From assembly GCA_016934535.1 (NCBI GenBank), contig JAFGSQ010000005.1:1-8074 (forward strand): a DNA stretch of 8,074 nt. Reading direction: 5' to 3'. Source of the DNA: a candidate division WOR-3 bacterium. GTDB lineage: Bacteria > SDB-A. Position numbers and translations under genes: made by a program. A model generated the notes under the pieces. That model ran no database searches and had not been told where the DNA came from. It was given only the letters and a program-made list of their open reading frames with translations. Each line of letters starts with the position of its first letter. Positions within the stretch are counted from its first letter, which is position 1. Shown in pieces: positions 3,967 through 8,074 of this stretch.

Positions 3967-6900
3967 GGTTCGAATGCGAGCAATATCTTACAATGAAAGA
4001 TTCGAGCTCATCTTTACGTACTTTGTTTTCATATTTAGGTGTTTTATCTAACAAACTACTATATTGCTCCAGCGCTACTCTGGCATGGAGCTTTTCTTTT
4101 GTCAAATTGAATAACAAGTAGGATATAAATGCTTTGGATTCGGCGTCTTTGGCTTTCTCCGATTTTCTCGTAAGCTTGGCTAAAGCGGCATCAGGTGATT
4201 TGCCGGTTTTGAAATCCAGAGCCAATCCCAGGACATCACAGCTTTCAATGACTGATGTCCTTTTTACTTCTGAAGCCGATTTCAGTGCCTCATCGAGAGA
4301 TATTCTGGATTTTTCGAAGTCGCCCAGTTCAAAATAAAGATCGGCGAGACTGTAAAGATAAAAACAAAGATTATATTTGGATCCGGACATTTTTGAAAGT
4401 TTCACGGCTTTCACATAAAGATCTTTGGCTTTTTTGAATTCCTTGAGTTTTGAGAACACACTCGCCTTGTTGCATAATGCTATTGCGTGGCTTCTTTTGT
4501 CTCCTATCTCTCCGGCGAGCTCTGCGCTTTCTTCATAGCACTTCAGCGCGGTTTCAAAATTGCCTTTTTCTTCGTGAATATGACCGATGTTGCTTTTCAA
4601 AATGGCTATCCCGTCTTTGTCCTGATATGATTCCTTGATCCTGAGGCTTTCATTAAAGCTTTTCATAGCTTTTTCAGAATTTTGGAGTGAAAGATATATT
4701 GTTCCGAGATTTAAAAGCACAACGGATTCTGTTTTAATGTCTTTTACAAACCTGCTCAATTTGAGGGCCCGCAAATATAATCTGAGTGATTGTTCCAGGT
4801 TCCCGTTCTCGGCTTTTATGTTCGCCATGTTGACTAGTATTTTTGCTTCAGCGGTCTTGTCTCCCTTTATCGAGGAAATGCTTTTTGAATAATGGTTTAT
4901 TGCTTCTTCGTAATCGCCTTTTCTGTAACAAGTATTACCCAAGGAAGATTCAAGAAGAGCAGTGAGTTTGACATCTCCGGTTGAGTTTGCTATCCGGATA
5001 CCTCTTTTCGCGTGGTTCATTGCTTTTGTGAGATTTCCGCTGTTTCTTTCCAGGGAAGCGAGCATATCAAGCGCCAGGCAGTATTTTTCAGGAAGTTTGC
5101 TCCGTTGAGCCGTTTCCAGGCATTTTTGAACGCATTTTTTTGCCTGGCTCCATTTTCCAATCAATCTGTAAATTGATGTTTTGATGTAATATATCTCGAA
5201 AAATTGTGAAAAAGAACCGGGAGGCAGGATTTTTTCTGCTTTTTCGAGGCACGAAAGGGCTCTTTCGTTGAGAAAAATATCGAAGAACGCTTTTGAGGCT
5301 CTTAAGTAGTAATCGGCAGCAATGTCAAAACTCTCGGAAGCTCTGTAATGCTCGGCAATGTCTTCGTATGATAATTTTTCGCGCTGTCGTCTGTTTTTAA
5401 GAAATTCAGCCGCTGAAAAATGAATCTTTCCCAAAAAAGGATTCATCTGAACACTGTAGATAACTTCCCGTGTGAGCGCGCTCGAAAATCCGTAACCCTC
5501 CGGTGTTTTTTTAAAAACATTTTGAGCTACTCCGTCATTGAGGCAATTTTTTGAATCTAATTCCGGGTAAAATTCTCCGAAAACCTCGCAAAATATCTCC
5601 TCTGAGAATGAATTGCCGAGAATGCTCGCCACACGGACGGCTTCTTTCAGATCTTTTCCGAACCTGTCGAATCTCGACAATATCAGCTCTTTGAGATTTA
5701 ATGGTTCCGAGAGGATTTTTTTCATAGCGTCCGAATCTGCTGAAAATCCCTCTCTGAGAACGTGTCCGGCGATGTTCTCGATGTATAACGGATTACCTTC
5801 CGATATTGAATAGATTTCTTCGTCGAAGTGCATGTCTGAGAGTTCTGAATGTTGTTTCGTTTCAGAAATTTTTACGTAATTTTTAAACAGTGATTCGCTT
5901 TCCGACTTCGAAAGCTTTTCGAGGCGAATTGATATGTGATACGTTATATCTGTTTTCAGCAATGATACCTCCAGAGAAGGATCTCTCGACTCGAAAATTA
6001 TAATTGACGGGAGATTTTTCAACGATTTTGCGAGAGAAAGAATTATGTTGAGAGAATCTTTGTCGATATCGGAAGCCTGGAAAATCTCTAAAGCAGTTGG
6101 TTTATCGGAGCATTCGGCTAACAAAACGTTTTTTATGGCGCCAAAACAAAGTTCATACTTTGTTTTGGCGTCAAGGCTTTCAAAACCGCTTCCTTTGGAA
6201 GCTATTCCAAGAAGCATGGAGAGGCATTCCGAAGCTCCGGATATTTTTTCTGAAAGTCCGGTATCCCCTGAATGTGCAATTTTTTTTACTTTTCTTTGCA
6301 ATGTGTCTTCGAATCTAACTTTGTTTAAAAATTCACTGTCAGTATCGGAGTATCCAAAGTATTCTTTTAAAAAGTTTATGAGGGGGCTGAAAGGCTTCTT
6401 GAGAATGTCGTCGCACTCAATTTTCAGAACATCGAACTTTGTTTTCCCGAGTTCAGCGTTGAATTCCTCTATTAAACGGCTTTTACCTGTGCCCGATTCT
6501 CCGGAAACCAGAACTGTCATCGATTTTATTTCACTTTTCACTTTTTCGGACAATTCAACAAGTCTCTCGAGTTCCATTTTTCTGCCGACAAATTCAACGC
6601 GTGAAATTATTTTTGACTTGTACCCGGATTTTTTTGAACCGAGACCGAAAAGAGAGATTTTATCTTTTATTCCTCTCAAATATTCTTCGCCGAGAGGATA
6701 TAAATTATAAGAGACGTTTATTTTTCTGGAAAAAGTTTCGTCACAGATAATCTCATGTCCGGAAGCCTTTTCGGCGATTCTGGAAGAAATATTAACGGCG
6801 GACCCGAGAACTGTATATTCCGACCGTTTCTCGTTGCCTATGAAACCGCAAAAAGCTTTTCCGTATGAGATGCCTGTTTTAACTTCGAAACGCTTGATTT

Positions 6901-7792
6901 TTCTGATGGCCAAAGCGAAATCGGCGGCTTTGGAAAATTTGTTTTCTATTTCCAATGGTGCGCCGAAAACCACGAGCACTATTCCCCCTTTGTCGCCGAA
7001 ATCAATTTTATTAAGGTATCCCCCGTGTTCGTAGGAGAGTTCGATGGTTTTATGCAAACCGTATGCAGGGTTTCCTGATTTTTCGAAACAAATAAAACAC
7101 GAGACTATGTCCCTGAATTCAGCCAGGTCGCGGGCGGATATTACCGCGGGATTGACCCAAAATCTTTCGTCATAATTTGCTTTTTTTCCGCGATTCTTTA
7201 TCGGCGCTTTCCGTGTTTGAACCGGTCTCTTTTTGACGCCTGTATTGTTTTCTGATTTTGTTTTGTATTCGTCCGAACCCTCGTCCGCCGATATTCTGAA
7301 ATCGGCGATTATCTCACCGGGAGAAGCCTTGCTCTTGAAATATGCAGCTCTTTCTATTGCTTCTCCCTCGAAAATGAAGGAATTCTGATAGGGTGTTTCG
7401 ATTATCTTCCAGGTGCTGAAGCCTACAGAAAGGCCGATTTTATAATTCAATTTTATTTCACCGTCTGATACGAACACTTCTGAAATTCTAGTTGAAGCGT
7501 TGAAAACATCCGGGATGACGCAGTCGGATTTTTCGAATATGGCAGTAAATCCGTCACCGGCGAAGGCTCCGATGAAACCGCCGTTATCGTACACGGCGTT
7601 TATCGCCGGGATAAAAGCGGAGGAAAGAATTTCATTAAGTTTCTCGCATCCTTTTTTGCCTTTTTGAAGACATTTTTCCGTTGTGCCTGAAAAGCCCGTT
7701 ATATCAGCCATAATAACGAAGCATTCTGTTTTTCCGGACTTTATTCCTTTGGCGAAATTACGCTTTACGAAATCCGGCACAAGGTTTTTCAT
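3953..7792 (-). CDS. Soluble class III adenylyl cyclase-like protein with STAND ATPase and TPR array
   Basis: This is a 1279-residue cytoplasmic protein. Domain order: cyclase C1 (about 22-168), Lys/Arg-rich linker (172-210), cyclase C2 (about 222-384), P-loop ATPase (about 398-700) with a winged-helix-like region to about 800, then TPR repeats (about 815-1245). C1 has metal ligands Asp30 (ADITGFS) and Asp80 (FAGDGF). C2 has Lys262 (LNKIDFGDKGG), Thr327 (SEYTVLGSAVN), Asn334 and Arg338, the residues that contact adenine and the transition state in mammalian soluble adenylyl cyclase. Each domain lacks the other's set (Glu147/Tyr151 replace Asn/Arg in C1, Cys235 replaces the first Asp in C2), so one active site at a C1-C2 interface is predicted. 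Walker A is GESGTGKS (431-438); Walker B looks degenerate (TALEIFQASDID). The most regular TPR units (988-1171) repeat every 40 residues. Product is probably cAMP from ATP (inference from Lys/Thr). The ATG has only a weak ribosome binding site (GATCAGAT). It is coupled to the downstream gene. Confidence 0.94.
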   Translation of the reverse strand: MKNLVPDFVKRNFAKGIKSGKTECFVIMADITGFSGTTEKCLQKGKKGCEKLNEILSSAFIPAINAVYDNGGFIGAFAGDGFTAIFEKSDCVIPDVFNASTRISEVFVSDGEIKLNYKIGLSVGFSTWKIIETPYQNSFIFEGEAIERAAYFKSKASPGEIIADFRISADEGSDEYKTKSENNTGVKKRPVQTRKAPIKNRGKKANYDERFWVNPAVISARDLAEFRDIVSCFICFEKSGNPAYGLHKTIELSYEHGGYLNKIDFGDKGGIVLVVFGAPLEIENKFSKAADFALAIRKIKRFEVKTGISYGKAFCGFIGNEKRSEYTVLGSAVNISSRIAEKASGHEIICDETFSRKINVSYNLYPLGEEYLRGIKDKISLFGLGSKKSGYKSKIISRVEFVGRKMELERLVELSEKVKSEIKSMTVLVSGESGTGKSRLIEEFNAELGKTKFDVLKIECDDILKKPFSPLINFLKEYFGYSDTDSEFLNKVRFEDTLQRKVKKIAHSGDTGLSEKISGASECLSMLLGIASKGSGFESLDAKTKYELCFGAIKNVLLAECSDKPTALEIFQASDIDKDSLNIILSLAKSLKNLPSIIIFESRDPSLEVSLLKTDITYHISIRLEKLSKSESESLFKNYVKISETKQHSELSDMHFDEEIYSISEGNPLYIENIAGHVLREGFSADSDAMKKILSEPLNLKELILSRFDRFGKDLKEAVRVASILGNSFSEEIFCEVFGEFYPELDSKNCLNDGVAQNVFKKTPEGYGFSSALTREVIYSVQMNPFLGKIHFSAAEFLKNRRQREKLSYEDIAEHYRASESFDIAADYYLRASKAFFDIFLNERALSCLEKAEKILPPGSFSQFFEIYYIKTSIYRLIGKWSQAKKCVQKCLETAQRSKLPEKYCLALDMLASLERNSGNLTKAMNHAKRGIRIANSTGDVKLTALLESSLGNTCYRKGDYEEAINHYSKSISSIKGDKTAEAKILVNMANIKAENGNLEQSLRLYLRALKLSRFVKDIKTESVVLLNLGTIYLSLQNSEKAMKSFNESLRIKESYQDKDGIAILKSNIGHIHEEKGNFETALKCYEESAELAGEIGDKRSHAIALCNKASVFSKLKEFKKAKDLYVKAVKLSKMSGSKYNLCFYLYSLADLYFELGDFEKSRISLDEALKSASEVKRTSVIESCDVLGLALDFKTGKSPDAALAKLTRKSEKAKDAESKAFISYLLFNLTKEKLHARVALEQYSSLLDKTPKYENKVRKDELESFIVRYCSHSNQEDK
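4019..4029 (+). repeat. Further copy of the TACTTTGTTTT word
   Basis: Eleven bases identical to part of the 14-mer at 366-379 and 6154-6167. Here they lie in the 3' part of the cyclase gene, encoding the Glu-Asn-Lys-Val region near residue 1256 on the minus strand. Coding use of AAC-AAA-GT may explain it. Confidence 0.3.
6136..6173. repeat. Perfect inverted repeat inside the cyclase ATPase domain
   Basis: CGCCAAAACAAAGT (6139-6152) and ACTTTGTTTTGGCG (6157-6170) are perfect reverse complements around the 4-base loop TCAT. One G-T mismatch and two more pairs extend the stem to 17 positions (6136-6173). It is in frame and encodes residues about 541-552 (DAKTKYELCFGA) between Walker A and the Walker B strand, a stretch that fits the usual helix of this domain, so it does not look like an insertion. 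It is not followed by a T-run on either strand, so it is not an intrinsic terminator. The right arm recurs upstream of the serpin. Confidence 0.85.
6435..6446 (+). repeat. Further copy of the ACTTTGTTTT word
   Basis: AACTTTGTTTTC carries the 10-base core of the cyclase hairpin arm about 270 bases from it. On the minus strand it encodes the Gly-Lys-Thr-Lys-Phe residues after the Walker A helix (about 449-453). A shortened variant, AACTTTGTTTA, is near 6318-6328. Confidence 0.3.
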
Positions 7793-7852
7793 ATCTGATC
7801 AAACAAAAATAATATTGATTTTATCTCCGAAGAATCGAACGGTTTTTCTGAA
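7793..7852 (-). other. 60-bp gap upstream of the cyclase gene
   Basis: This is a short AT-rich spacer between the stop of the partial upstream gene and the cyclase ATG. No strong terminator or consensus promoter is seen. CCG and CGG copies about ten bases apart near 7828-7843 would pair only weakly, and the start codon lacks a good Shine-Dalgarno sequence. The two genes probably share a transcript, with poor initiation at the cyclase. Confidence 0.45.
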
Positions 7853-8074
7853 TCAGAGCAATTCATTTATTGAAGCGAAGTTTTTGACTATTTCTCTTAT
7901 TTTTTCAAGATTTATCCTGTATTCGTATTTCGGCACGGAAGAATATAAGTCTACAAAGATTTTGTAGGCTTTTTCAGCGAATTCCTTTCTTCCAGTCAGC
8001 TTGTACAGGTCGAAAAAAGCCGACGCTTTTATGAATTTATCTTCCGCGGTTTCGGCTATTGATTCGAGAAGGGA
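7853..8074 (-). CDS. C-terminal fragment of a TPR-type protein, possible cyclase paralog
   Basis: A minus-strand frame is open from the window edge to a TGA at 7855-7853, giving the last 73 residues of a protein whose start lies outside. The peptide is helical and charged: it begins SLLESIAETAEDKF, contains a TPR-like unit ASAFFDLYKLTGRKEFAEKA, and ends with VPKYEYRINLEKIREIVKNF and a short tail. It resembles the last part of the 1279-residue neighbour, where AESKAFISYLLFNLTKEKL is followed at similar spacing by TPKYENKVRKDELESFIVRY. That suggests a tandem paralog of the cyclase/STAND/TPR protein, but only the C-terminus is visible. The same direction and the 60-bp gap suggest one operon. It is certainly coding; the family is inferred. 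Confidence 0.8.
   Translation of the reverse strand, partial: SLLESIAETAEDKFIKASAFFDLYKLTGRKEFAEKAYKIFVDLYSSVPKYEYRINLEKIREIVKNFASINELL

Noticed and set aside
3474-3983. Longer start of the 160-residue gene at 3983
   Set aside because: The extra nine residues (MLAFEPGGQ) come from reading through the cyclase gene end and the AGGAGG site. The ATGA start at 3956 has the strong ribosome binding site.
6045-6710. 221-residue plus-strand ORF within the cyclase gene
   Set aside because: It is antisense to the P-loop ATPase region, whose minus-strand translation is clearly a real domain with Walker A. The plus-strand peptide is Ser/Phe-rich and typical of a shadow frame.
1-8074. CRISPR array, tRNA, insertion sequence or prophage genes
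   Set aside because: No regularly spaced repeats, cloverleaf sequences, transposase motifs or terminal inverted repeats were found when reading both strands.

Overview
The window is a gene-dense piece of a bacterial chromosome of moderate, slightly AT-rich composition. Genes are tightly packed and most have good Shine-Dalgarno sequences. No tRNA, rRNA, CRISPR array, transposase or phage gene is visible. A secreted serpin, an ECF sigma factor with a small membrane-protein partner, and a very large soluble class III cyclase/STAND ATPase/TPR protein suggest an uncultured Gram-negative bacterium. Candidate phyla near the FCB group (WOR-3, TA06 or Cloacimonadota type) would fit, but that placement is a low-confidence inference from gene content.

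Layout, left to right. (1) The left edge holds the first 31 codons of a minus-strand membrane protein, followed by a 354-bp AT-rich intergenic stretch. (2) A plus-strand serpin with a signal peptide (449-1687) converges on a minus-strand two-gene operon. That operon is an ECF sigma factor (2527-2006) overlapping a 99-residue two-helix membrane protein (2015-1716), closed by a strong hairpin/U-tract terminator (1711-1687). (3) Divergent from the sigma gene is a plus-strand pair: a secreted 164-residue OB-fold-like protein with a GTG start (2594-3088) and, 4 bp later, a Nudix hydrolase with a TTG start (3093-3503). (4) The rest is a minus-strand cluster. A partial gene at the right edge (8074-7853) is followed after 60 bp by a 1279-residue protein (7792-3953) and then, through an ATGA overlap, by a 160-residue conserved helical protein (3956-3474). 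The 3' end of this last gene overlaps the Nudix gene tail-to-tail by 30 bp.

The 1279-residue protein is the centre of interest. Its domain order (cyclase C1, cyclase C2, P-loop ATPase, TPR array) is that of mammalian soluble adenylyl cyclase (ADCY10). Its catalytic residues are split between the two cyclase domains in the same complementary way: metal Asp30/Asp80 in C1, and Lys262, Thr327, Asn334 and Arg338 in C2. It is translationally coupled to the 160-residue protein, and the truncated gene upstream ends in a similar C-terminal segment, so the locus may hold tandem paralogous signalling proteins. I infer a cAMP-producing (or nucleotide-sensing) signalling module whose input is read by the STAND/TPR half. 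The ECF sigma pair is a separate envelope-signalling unit, and the serpin and OB-fold-like protein are exported products.

The cyclase coding sequence also contains a perfect 14-bp inverted repeat with a 4-base loop. One arm recurs as an identical 14-mer upstream of the serpin, and its 10-base core occurs twice more in the window.
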